Source of the DNA: Oscillospiraceae bacterium
Lineage (GTDB): Bacteria; Bacillota; Clostridia; UBA1381; UBA9506
Direction: 5' to 3'
Assembly: GCA_015069045.1 (NCBI GenBank)
Contig: SVJJ01000006.1
Span: 1-64,000, forward strand
DNA: 64,000 bases
The translations under genes were made by a program, and so were the position numbers. Numbering within the stretch: position 1 is the first letter of the stretch; every line of letters starts with the position of its first letter. Below, in pieces: positions 1 through 8,530 of this stretch. Under the pieces are notes generated by a model. The model was not told where the DNA came from, searched no databases, and was given only the letters and a program-made list of their open reading frames with translations.

Positions 1-161
1 CTAAAATGCACTTAAATGTGGAAGTTATTCTATTGTATTCCCACACTCTACATCAATTACGACTCTTACGTTAATGTAGTTTTTTATCTCCTTATTTCGG
101 AATTTATCGCCCTCTGCGTTAAACACCGTATGCTTCGCAAAGTGCCTAAAATAAAGGATTT

Positions 162-1556
162 CTACGTATTTTGTCTTTGTAGCAAAACCACAGTCTCGAC
201 GTGACTCGTATTGGGAAACATGTCTGCCGGAATAGCCTCCTTCAGTTGATAGCCTTGGGCATATAAATATTTTGCATCCCGGGCTAAAGTGGCTGGATTA
301 CAGGAAACATAAACAATCTTTTCCGGATGCATGGCAATAACCGCATCCAAAGTTGCCTCATCAGCCCCCTTGCGGGGCGGATCCAAAAAAACAATGGATG
401 GGCTAACGCCACATTTGGCTAATTGGGGTGCTATGGTTTCTGCACTGCCCAATATAAACTCCGCATTATCAATGCCGTTACGACGTGCATTTTCTTTAGC
501 ATTTTCAATAGCTTGAGGCACAATCTCAACCCCAAACACCTGTGCAGCCTGTCGTGCTGCAAAAAGAGAAATGGTGCCGATGCCGCAATATAAATCCAGA
601 ACTGTGTCCTTATCGGATACCTCTGCCAAGGAAAGGGCTGTCTGATAAAGTCTCTCCGTTTGTGATGCGTTAATCTGATAAAAACTATGAGCCGCAATGG
701 AAAACCGCAATTCTCCCAACACATCCTCAATATAATCCTGACCAAACAACACCTTATTTTTAGGCCCAAGAAGTAAGTTGTCTGCCTCTGTATGAATGTT
801 TAACATAATGCTTTTTAATTGATATGTTGTATCCACAGCCAAAAGCTTTTCCACCAAAAGTTCCGGCTGTTTTAATTTTTTTGTATTGGCTGAAAGCACC
901 ACCATGGCCTCACGAGTACCCTCGGCCAAACGAATAAACAAGCGCCGGGCTGCACCTCGATGAGTATGCTCATTATAAAGGGTCGTATGTGTTTCCTCTA
1001 AATACGCAACAGCCGCCGCTAACCAGCGGGAAACTGCCTCGTCCCCTTGCCGGCAATCTGTCAGTGGAACCAATGTATGACTGCCGGGCGCATAAAAGCC
1101 GCCCATAATCTTACCCTCTTCATTTCGGTCAAAGGGAAACACCATTTTATTGCGATACCGCTCCGGTCTGGGTGCAGCCAATATGTCCCCCACATTCACA
1201 TTGACAAACCCACCAATGCGCATTAAGGCATCTACCACAATCTGCCGTTTTACCCTAAGCTGCTCTTCATAATCCATGTGGGCAAAATCACAACCGCCAC
1301 AACAATCAGCAACATCACAAAAGTCCTTTCGTCTGTAGGGTGAGAGTTTCAAAAACTTTGTAACCGTTCCATAAGCACAACCGGATTTAACTTTATATAT
1401 TGTAACCTCCGCCACATCGCCACGACAAACATGGGGAACAAAAACGGCCATGCCGTCAATGCGTCCCACTCCATCCCCACCGGATGCAACGGAGTCAATT
1501 GTAATAATCCCTTTTTGTCCTTTTTCCATTGTTTTCACTTCTCCAAAACCCATCAA
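162..1556 (-). CDS. rlmD: 23S rRNA (uracil-5-)-methyltransferase, RumA/RlmD family (TRAM + class I SAM MTase)
   Basis: Cys cluster CDVADCCGGCDF, SAM-binding VLDLYCGIGTISLFAA, catalytic YVSCNPATLARD. Confidence 0.9.
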   Translation of the reverse strand: MMGFGEVKTMEKGQKGIITIDSVASGGDGVGRIDGMAVFVPHVCRGDVAEVTIYKVKSGCAYGTVTKFLKLSPYRRKDFCDVADCCGGCDFAHMDYEEQLRVKRQIVVDALMRIGGFVNVNVGDILAAPRPERYRNKMVFPFDRNEEGKIMGGFYAPGSHTLVPLTDCRQGDEAVSRWLAAAVAYLEETHTTLYNEHTHRGAARRLFIRLAEGTREAMVVLSANTKKLKQPELLVEKLLAVDTTYQLKSIMLNIHTEADNLLLGPKNKVLFGQDYIEDVLGELRFSIAAHSFYQINASQTERLYQTALSLAEVSDKDTVLDLYCGIGTISLFAARQAAQVFGVEIVPQAIENAKENARRNGIDNAEFILGSAETIAPQLAKCGVSPSIVFLDPPRKGADEATLDAVIAMHPEKIVYVSCNPATLARDAKYLYAQGYQLKEAIPADMFPNTSHVETVVLLQRQNT

Positions 1557-1605
1557 AACTTATGCCCATCCGGCCTTCCTCAAAAGAAGACCGCCATGTA
1601 GAGCC

Positions 1606-3009
1606 TTATGATTCTTGATTTTCTCCTGTCATAACAGCACAATACAGTGCACATTCCATCCTTTTTCTCATTAAATCACAAGACAAAGACAACGGCTCAT
1701 TAATGCCGCCTCCATATTGCACCGCATTGGCAGGGCAACCACCGCTACAATAAAATTTTGCAAAGCAATTTTGACATGCTGGCTTTGTATATACATTAGA
1801 ATTTCGGAATTCTTGACTAATCTCTGCATTGAGTCCCGGTCCGCTTACATGACCCAGTTTTTTTGAGGCATCTCCCACAAATTGGTGGCATGGGTAAATA
1901 TCCCCATCGGGAGAAACCGCCACATACTCATGGCCGGCACCACACCCCGATAACCGCTTTAAAATACAGGGACCGCCCGTTAAATCCACCATAAAGTGGA
2001 AAAAGTTAAACCCACGACCCTCCTGCTTGCGGCGAACATATTCTGCGGCCAATATTTCATATTGCTCATATAAAACCGGCAAATCCTCCTCGCGAAGCAT
2101 ATAGTCTGCCTCCGGGGAGGAAACCACCGGTTCAACAGAAATCTGCTTAAATCCCAAATCTGCCAAATGTAAAACATCTGCAGCAAAATCTAAATTATAG
2201 CGGGTAAACGTGCCCCGCACATAGTAATTATCCTGATTCCGTGATTCTGCCATATCTAAAAATTTATTAATAATGGTATCATAGCTGCCGGTACCATCAA
2301 CGCGGCAACGCATGGCATCGTTTACCTCTTTCCGCCCATCAATGCTCAATACAATATTGCCCATTTCCTTGTTAATAAATTCTTTTTTCTCATCATCAAG
2401 CAATAGGCCGTTTGTTGTAATGGTAAAACGGAAGTTTTTATTGTATAGCCGCTCCTTTGAACGTGCATAGGCAACAATTTCCTTTACCACATCAAAGTTT
2501 AATAAAGGCTCGCCTCCAAAAAAATCCACCTCTAAATTTCTACGTTGACCAGATGCCTCAATTAAATAGTCAATAGCCTGACAGCCCACCTCAGCACTCA
2601 TTAATCCTCTGGGGCCTTCATAACTGCCGGTTTCGGCAAAACAATACCGACAACGCAAATTGCAGTCATGAGCCACATGAAGACACATGGCTTTTACCAC
2701 CGAATCCTGCCGTGTATGAGCACCAATCTCCACATAAGGGTCAGATGCAAAAAGAACGCCTTCCTGTTTTAGCTCCCAAAGCTCCTGCCAAGCTTCCTCT
2801 AAATCCCGAATGGAATATTCTGTTAATGCATCTGCAAGGTCTGTCGGCAACGCCCCATCGCGAGGCGCCCTGCCCTCCATAGCTTGCAAAAGATCAAAAA
2901 TAATATCATCAATGACGGACACAGCGCCACTGTTGGAATCCACAACAATTTTTGTGCCGTTTATCTCAAAGCTATGTACCATGAATGAAATTCCCTTCTC
3001 ATTACGCAA
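1606..3009 (-). CDS. scfB: Radical SAM/SPASM SCIFF (thioether ranthipeptide) maturase; start may be ATG at 2982
   Basis: HDCNLRCRYCFAETG radical SAM motif, Cys-rich SPASM-like C-terminus (CGAGHEYVAVSPDGDIYPCHQF...CQNCFAKFYCSGGCPANA), adjacent to a six-Cys peptide gene. Confidence 0.9.
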   Translation of the reverse strand: MRNEKGISFMVHSFEINGTKIVVDSNSGAVSVIDDIIFDLLQAMEGRAPRDGALPTDLADALTEYSIRDLEEAWQELWELKQEGVLFASDPYVEIGAHTRQDSVVKAMCLHVAHDCNLRCRYCFAETGSYEGPRGLMSAEVGCQAIDYLIEASGQRRNLEVDFFGGEPLLNFDVVKEIVAYARSKERLYNKNFRFTITTNGLLLDDEKKEFINKEMGNIVLSIDGRKEVNDAMRCRVDGTGSYDTIINKFLDMAESRNQDNYYVRGTFTRYNLDFAADVLHLADLGFKQISVEPVVSSPEADYMLREEDLPVLYEQYEILAAEYVRRKQEGRGFNFFHFMVDLTGGPCILKRLSGCGAGHEYVAVSPDGDIYPCHQFVGDASKKLGHVSGPGLNAEISQEFRNSNVYTKPACQNCFAKFYCSGGCPANAVQYGGGINEPLSLSCDLMRKRMECALYCAVMTGENQES

Positions 3010-3023
3010 ATTCTTTTTGATTT

Positions 3024-3056
3024 AAAAAAAGCAAGGCCGGAAGGATCCAGCCCTGC
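3024..3056 (-). terminator. Intrinsic terminator/attenuator between SCIFF peptide and maturase genes
   Basis: Minus strand GCAGGGCTGG-ATCCTT-CCGGCCTTGC followed by TTTTTTT. Confidence 0.7.
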
Positions 3057-3069
3057 TTTTCATTAACTC

Positions 3070-3210
3070 TTACGCTCTTTCACACTTTTGATTTGCAACT
3101 GTGCAAGAGGTTTTGCAAGCGGACTGACAAGATGTCTGGCACTCGCCGCAACCACCCTTCTTTGCACTATCCTTTAATGTTCCCTTGGTTACAACTTTAA
3201 TATGTTTCAT
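3070..3210 (-). CDS. scfA: SCIFF (six cysteines in forty-five residues) ranthipeptide precursor, 46 aa; absent from supplied ORF track
   Basis: Translated by hand: MKHIKVVTKGTLKDSAKKGGCGECQTSCQSACKTSCTVANQKCERA; six Cys; GGAGG-type RBS upstream; next to SCIFF maturase. Confidence 0.93.
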   Translation of the reverse strand: MKHIKVVTKGTLKDSAKKGGCGECQTSCQSACKTSCTVANQKCERA

Positions 3211-3275
3211 TCTAAACGCCTCCTTTGTATAATCATCATTCCTTATGAGCCAACCAACCTGCCAAATGAATGCTT

Positions 3276-3698
3276 TTATCGACGACGGTTTCCGAATAAA
3301 TTAATACCCAGAATGCCCCCAAAAGCACCACCCAACAAACCAATGGCCAGCAATACCAACATGTAGCTGCTAAAGTGAAAATCCCCGGCAATTAACAAGG
3401 ATACCAAGTAGAGCAAAACCATGTAGGAGCCGCCCATCAGGGCGCCACTTAAATAGCCACGATGTCCTACTGTTCTTGCCATGATAGCCCCTGCAATGAT
3501 AACGCTGATGACAGCTGTTGCTATTGCAATAAACGGAATCGCTCCCTCGGATAAGGGCGTATACGTTAAAAGCAACGCACCAACGAAAAACACCACAAGG
3601 GTTAACCCAACAGCAAACAAAATAGCTTTTACAAAGCCGGGCCACAGAGCTTTTAATGAACTTGTTTCCTTAACCTGACTATAGTCACTGCTAAACAT
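3276..3698 (-). CDS. TIGR04086-like small membrane protein
   Basis: Four hydrophobic segments; position next to the SCIFF gene and yajC fits this family. Confidence 0.65.
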   Translation of the reverse strand: MFSSDYSQVKETSSLKALWPGFVKAILFAVGLTLVVFFVGALLLTYTPLSEGAIPFIAIATAVISVIIAGAIMARTVGHRGYLSGALMGGSYMVLLYLVSLLIAGDFHFSSYMLVLLAIGLLGGAFGGILGINLFGNRRR

Positions 3699-3768
3699 AA
3701 AATTCCTCCCAACACCAAGTTGTTATTACTGTATGTGAACAGGAGAAAATTTATGACAACCACAAGCC

Positions 3769-4137
3769 TTAATCAGCTGTAATCTGCTTTGTTACACTTC
3801 TTACAGCCCAGCGCTCTAAAAGCATAGGCTGTGCTTCGGTTTTAGAACCGGTTTCAATCATAATTTTATCATCTTTAATTTTGGTAATCTTACCAACAAT
3901 ACCACCAATTGTTGTAATTTCGTCACCAACTTTTAAGTTGCTCAGCATCTCCTTGTTTTCCTTGTCCCGTTTCCGTTGGGGTCTGATTAAGATAAAGTAG
4001 AAAACAACAATAATCAAAATCATAGGGAGCATAGAAGTAATTAAGCCCATAGGACCACTTTCGACGGCCTGTTGTGCTCCTTCAGCTGCAGCACTTGCCA
4101 CAGGTGCTGCCGTCGGTTCTGCAAATACAGAAAGCAT
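3769..4137 (-). CDS. yajC: Preprotein translocase subunit YajC
   Basis: Single TM then FYFILIRPQRKRDKENKEMLSNLKVGDEITTIGGIVGKI. Confidence 0.95.
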   Translation of the reverse strand: MLSVFAEPTAAPVASAAAEGAQQAVESGPMGLITSMLPMILIIVVFYFILIRPQRKRDKENKEMLSNLKVGDEITTIGGIVGKITKIKDDKIMIETGSKTEAQPMLLERWAVRSVTKQITAD

Positions 4138-4301
4138 AGTTACACCTCCAAAATAATGTACATAGTAATACGGTTGCAGAAGGCAACCCCCTTTGACGTT
4201 GCTATTAACACAAAATCAAGGTACACTTAATTATACCTTCTTTTCCCAAATTTATCAATAGCTTTTTAAAACCTTTCAAAATTACAATCAAAAGATTGTA
4301 A

Positions 4302-4838
4302 TTAATCAAACTGCATGCCCTGCCGAACAGATGCCGGGTCCACTCCTAAAGCCTCTGCTAAACAAAAAGCAAAATCCGAGGCCGTGCCGGCACCCCGAGA
4401 AGTAATTACATGGCCATCCCATGCCACCTTTTCTGCTACTACCACTGCTCCTGACAATGTTTGCTCATAACCGGGGTAACAGGTCGCCCGCTTACCCTTG
4501 GTAATGCCTAACGCCCCTAATACCTTTGGTGCAGCACAAATAGCCGCCACAATTCTATTCTCTCTATCTGCCTTGCATAGCGCCTCTGCCAAGGGCGCGC
4601 AAGCCTGTAAATTGTCTGCCCCCGGCAAACCACCGGGCAAAATCAAGGCATTGGCTTTATCCATATCCGCCGCCGACAGCACTGTATCGGCAATAACCGA
4701 AATGCCATGGGCACCTGTAACCTGCTTTTTATCCGTAATAGAAACTGTTTCCACCGCTATCTTACATCGTCTCAAAATATCCACAACGGCAAGAGCCTCT
4801 ATTTCCTCAAAACCATCGGCTAAAAACACATATGTCAT
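4302..4838 (-). CDS. DJ-1/PfpI family protein
   Basis: ADGFEEIEALAVVDILRR, LPGGLPGADNL, AAICAAPKVLG nucleophile elbow. Confidence 0.9.
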   Translation of the reverse strand: MTYVFLADGFEEIEALAVVDILRRCKIAVETVSITDKKQVTGAHGISVIADTVLSAADMDKANALILPGGLPGADNLQACAPLAEALCKADRENRIVAAICAAPKVLGALGITKGKRATCYPGYEQTLSGAVVVAEKVAWDGHVITSRGAGTASDFAFCLAEALGVDPASVRQGMQFD

Positions 4839-4943
4839 CTTTTCTCTCCCTCTCGTTGACTTTTTCTCTTACCTATATTATACTTGTTTTATCGGTTAAA
4901 TACAAGTAAAAAGCATTGAATTTTATAAAAAAGGAGGTTGTGT

Positions 4944-5648
4944 ATGAACCAACAAATATGCATCATAGATTCTCGGTATCACAGCATGTTATCTGCTATA
5001 TTACCAAAAAACATCCTGCTGCTGCCCTCTGTTTGTTGCGGGGCGCTATCGGAGCCAATTGCCTACCATCCGGACATGGTTCTTTTCCAATTAAAAAACA
5101 ATGTTCTGCTATGTGAGCCATCGGTTTATGAGCCTTATCGCCGTATGTTATTGCCCCTTGGTATAAATTTGGTACAAGGTAAAAGCAAACTTGATAGCCA
5201 CTATCCCCGGGATATTGCATATAATGTATTGCAGACCTCATGCTACGCCTTTGCATATTGGGAACATACAGACCCCCAAATTCGAGCCACTTTACACAAA
5301 AACAACATTACCTGTCTCTCTGTTGCCCAGGGCTATAGCCGTTGCGCCTCTTTAGCAGTCGAAAACGGCATTATTACCGCCGACCCCTCTATAGCCAAAG
5401 CCGCACAAGCCGTCGGACTCTCCGTTCTCCTTTTAGAGGCGGGTCACATCCAACTGCCCGGCTATAACTATGGTTTTATTGGGGGCACCGCCGGCGTTAT
5501 TGATAAAACGGTGTTTTTCTGTGGTGGTCTGGATACGCATCCCCAAGGGCAAAATATACAAGCTTTTATTGAGGAGCGTGGCTACTCCGTATGTGATATG
5601 CCGGGGGAGCCTTTAACGGATATAGGCACTATTTTTAATATTCTTTAA
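4944..5648 (+). CDS. Conserved hypothetical protein (DUF6873-like)
   Basis: AAGGAGG at 4931-4937, ATG at 4944; Clostridial-type conserved hypothetical. Confidence 0.55.
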   Translation: MNQQICIIDSRYHSMLSAILPKNILLLPSVCCGALSEPIAYHPDMVLFQLKNNVLLCEPSVYEPYRRMLLPLGINLVQGKSKLDSHYPRDIAYNVLQTSCYAFAYWEHTDPQIRATLHKNNITCLSVAQGYSRCASLAVENGIITADPSIAKAAQAVGLSVLLLEAGHIQLPGYNYGFIGGTAGVIDKTVFFCGGLDTHPQGQNIQAFIEERGYSVCDMPGEPLTDIGTIFNIL

Positions 5649-5714
5649 TTTTTGAATAAAAAACTAAAGATGAGATAAACTATAACCATTGCTTTCCGGA
5701 GGGAGTGAACCCAT

Positions 5715-6548
5715 GTGTTTGACCGAATCACATTGGGGGTAAATGGGGATACAAACCTGATTCAAACCCGGTTGTATAACCACCCCGAATGTGTGTTTCC
5801 CATTTCCATTTTTAAAGATGAAAATAAGGAAGCCATTACCTACATTGAATTTAATCCATCCCAAGACGTATTTGTGCTGGACCAATACGTCAACGTGGTG
5901 GCAGAATACATTATTGACCGATACGAAACCAGGCTTCTTCGGCGTATTTTGGAAGAATCCTACAAAGACCTTTCTGTTGTTCAAAAAAGAGAAATTTTAA
6001 AAAGCATAGAACACCGAAGTGACGACCCAGTTTACGGATATCACGCACGCAAACAAGCTATTATACTCAGCATATATGATTATTTAAAAGAAGATACCAC
6101 CATGTTGTTAGACGGGTTTGTGTCCTTTCGCCTCAAGGAATATGAGTCGCTTTTGAAAAAACTTGCTCAAGGATTGGTCGAGCAGTACGCAGCTCAAAAG
6201 GAATATGAAGAGTTTGTGAGGCTTCTGCAATATTTTGTGAATCTTCAGCAACCCCGTCCGGCCATGATTCACGTCCTGGTTTGCACGGACGAAGGTTATG
6301 TCATTATGGATGAAAAGGGCACTGACATCACGGCTCCTTGTTTCTCTGACTTTGTTGAAGATGAAGTGCTCCTAACCAAGGAGGCCTATGATGATTTATT
6401 AATTAGTGTACTCATTACCTTAGCACCTCAACAAATTACTGTGCACAACCGCTCCGCTATTCAAAATCATGAATTATTTTCCACTATTTCTCAGGTTTTT
6501 AATGGTAAAATAACCTATTGTAACGGCTGCACTCTCTGCACAGAATAA
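5715..6548 (+). CDS. Putative sporulation protein YtxC-like
   Basis: Length and motifs consistent with the YtxC family (INxxIExFI-type core, C-terminal CNGC). Confidence 0.65.
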   Translation: MFDRITLGVNGDTNLIQTRLYNHPECVFPISIFKDENKEAITYIEFNPSQDVFVLDQYVNVVAEYIIDRYETRLLRRILEESYKDLSVVQKREILKSIEHRSDDPVYGYHARKQAIILSIYDYLKEDTTMLLDGFVSFRLKEYESLLKKLAQGLVEQYAAQKEYEEFVRLLQYFVNLQQPRPAMIHVLVCTDEGYVIMDEKGTDITAPCFSDFVEDEVLLTKEAYDDLLISVLITLAPQQITVHNRSAIQNHELFSTISQVFNGKITYCNGCTLCTE

Positions 6549-6577
6549 TTTTTTCTTAATGCCCAACAATTAAAACA

Positions 6578-6615
6578 CAAAAGGCTACACGGATTCAGGT
6601 GTAGCCTTTTGTGTC
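6578..6615. terminator. Bidirectional intrinsic terminator between convergent genes
   Basis: acaaaaggctacacggattcaggtgtagccttttgtgt inverted repeat. Confidence 0.75.
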
Positions 6616-6641
6616 CTAAACCAATACTCATTATGTTAAGC

Positions 6642-7151
6642 TTATACCTTCATAAGCACCTTCACAATTTCACCCACATATACTTTATGATAATCCTGCT
6701 GGGAATAAATGGTCTTATCAATCTCCGGTAAAAGAATATGCTCCGGCTCAATTGTACCTACATAAATTTTTCTGCAAATTAATATTAAATTTCCTTCTGC
6801 AAAATATGGAGCGCCTTCTGCATAAGATACGGTTAAGCCGGATTTTTCAATTTTATTCTCTGTTCGTCCGCTGACACGACCAAAATAACCTAAGGTATCC
6901 CGATATTTCTCCTCAAAAAAACTAAGTGAAAACCGGTCGGCACTATCTACAAATTCACGGGTATATCGTTGGGGACGAATGAAACAAAAACTTACTTTTT
7001 TATTCCACAAAACACCCAGCCCGCCCCAGGAGGCCGTCATGGCGTTCACTTCTCCCTCTTTTTCAGCACCAATCAACATCCATTCCTTATCAATCATGAT
7101 AAAAGGATTTTTTTCTATTTGTTCCGGTGATATTTCATAAAATTGACTCAT
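6642..7151 (-). CDS. Flavin reductase family protein (FMN-binding split barrel)
   Basis: MTASWGGLGVLWNKKVSFCFIRPQRYTREFVDSADRFSLSFF. Confidence 0.85.
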   Translation of the reverse strand: MSQFYEISPEQIEKNPFIMIDKEWMLIGAEKEGEVNAMTASWGGLGVLWNKKVSFCFIRPQRYTREFVDSADRFSLSFFEEKYRDTLGYFGRVSGRTENKIEKSGLTVSYAEGAPYFAEGNLILICRKIYVGTIEPEHILLPEIDKTIYSQQDYHKVYVGEIVKVLMKV

Positions 7152-7170
7152 GCGAACAACTCCTTATGTA

Positions 7171-7692
7171 TTAATACAATAATTGACAAATGTAAACCCC
7201 TGCTAACAGTCCGGTCATGTCAGCCAGCAGGGCTGCCGGAACCGTATGCCGCGAATCCCGAATATGAATTGCACCATAATAAACCGCCAGGGTGTAAAAG
7301 GTTGTTTCCGTAGACCCCATCACCACCGAAGCAATCCGCCCCACCATAGAATCCGACCCAGCACTGGTTAATAAATCGTTAACCAGTGCCAGAGCGCCGC
7401 TACCCGATATAGGCCTGAGTAATGCTAGTGGCATAATCTCCGATGGAATGTGCAAAAAATTGGTAATGGGCGCCAATAATTTTGTTGTAAAGGCTAATGC
7501 GCCGGAGGCACGAAACATGGCAATGGCTGCAAGAAGGCCCACTAAAGCTGGTAAAATACCAAACAGGGTTTTAAGACCTCCCGCCGCTCCGCTTAAAAAA
7601 GCATCAAAAATATTTACCCGACGGAAAAATCCATATCCAATAATGCCTAAAAAAACCAGGGGCATAACCCCCACGGAAAACATGTGAAGCAC
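7171..7692 (-). CDS. spmB: Spore maturation protein B
   Basis: Nucleoside-recognition (Gate) membrane protein, MGSTETTFYTLAVYYGAIHIRDSRHTVPAAL; paired with spmA. Confidence 0.85.
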   Translation of the reverse strand: MLHMFSVGVMPLVFLGIIGYGFFRRVNIFDAFLSGAAGGLKTLFGILPALVGLLAAIAMFRASGALAFTTKLLAPITNFLHIPSEIMPLALLRPISGSGALALVNDLLTSAGSDSMVGRIASVVMGSTETTFYTLAVYYGAIHIRDSRHTVPAALLADMTGLLAGVYICQLLY

Positions 7693-8288
7693 TACCGTTG
7701 CCCCCTTTTCCGCCGAGCCATCAGTTTAGACGCCATCACCCCGACTAAAAGTGCCAAAGATGAGCAAATCCACACCGGTGCCACAATGCCAAAAGGATCT
7801 ACGGATCCTGCCGCAGACCGCAAGGCAATAACCGTTGTGGGGATCAAACTAATGGATGCTGTGTTAATCACCACAAACATACACATTTCGTCAGATGCTC
7901 GTTCCGGCCTGGGATTAATTTTATGTAATTCCTCCATTGCTGCAAGGCCTAATGGCGTTGCTGCATTGGAAAGGCCTAAAAAATTAGCCGTCATGTTCAT
8001 TACCATAGCCATAACAGCCGGACTGTCAGGGGGTAATCCGGGAAACAAAAACCTTGTAAGAGGTCGAATGAGCCTTGCCAGTTTTTCTGTCAAGCCCGAT
8101 TGTTTGGCAATTTCTAAAAGCCCTGACCAAAGGCACATCATCCCCAAAAGAGACAAAGCCATATCCACGGCATTTTTTGCTCCGTCTAAAGCCGCCTGTG
8201 CTACCGCTTCCGTTTGACCACCGATCATGCCAAATAAAAAGGACAGCACAATCATACCGCCCCAAATATATCCCATCATACACGCCAC
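7692..8288 (-). CDS. spmA: Spore maturation protein A
   Basis: LLGMMCLWSGLLEIAKQSGLTEKLARLIRPLTRFLFP, NFLGLSNAATPLGLAAMEELHKIN. Confidence 0.9.
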   Translation of the reverse strand: MACMMGYIWGGMIVLSFLFGMIGGQTEAVAQAALDGAKNAVDMALSLLGMMCLWSGLLEIAKQSGLTEKLARLIRPLTRFLFPGLPPDSPAVMAMVMNMTANFLGLSNAATPLGLAAMEELHKINPRPERASDEMCMFVVINTASISLIPTTVIALRSAAGSVDPFGIVAPVWICSSLALLVGVMASKLMARRKRGQR

Positions 8289-8530
8289 CTCTGTATTATT
8301 CTATGAACAAAGGGGCATGCATATGAACGTTCCCAAGGAATTATATTTTCTGTGAAGATGGTGTTTATATCCTTTGATAAACTCTGCCGTTCCATAGGGT
8401 CCCAAGGGTTTTCCGTCATCATTCTATGAACCTGACTTTTGGAAAGGGGCACCATACCGGTGCCCCTCAACTTTTTAGAAAATATATGATTCTATGGTGC
8501 TTTTGTGTTTTCGGTTCATCAGGCAAAGGC

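Noticed and set aside
16-204. 62-aa + ORF at window start
   Set aside because: No RBS, AT-rich, overlaps 3' end of rlmD on the other strand
7684-8217. 177-aa + strand ORF
   Set aside because: Antisense to well-supported spmA; no family resemblance
8276-8470. 64-aa minus ORF between pheT and spmA (MTENPWDPMERQSLSKD...)
   Set aside because: Composition is mildly coding-like but I recognise no family and no RBS; too weak to call
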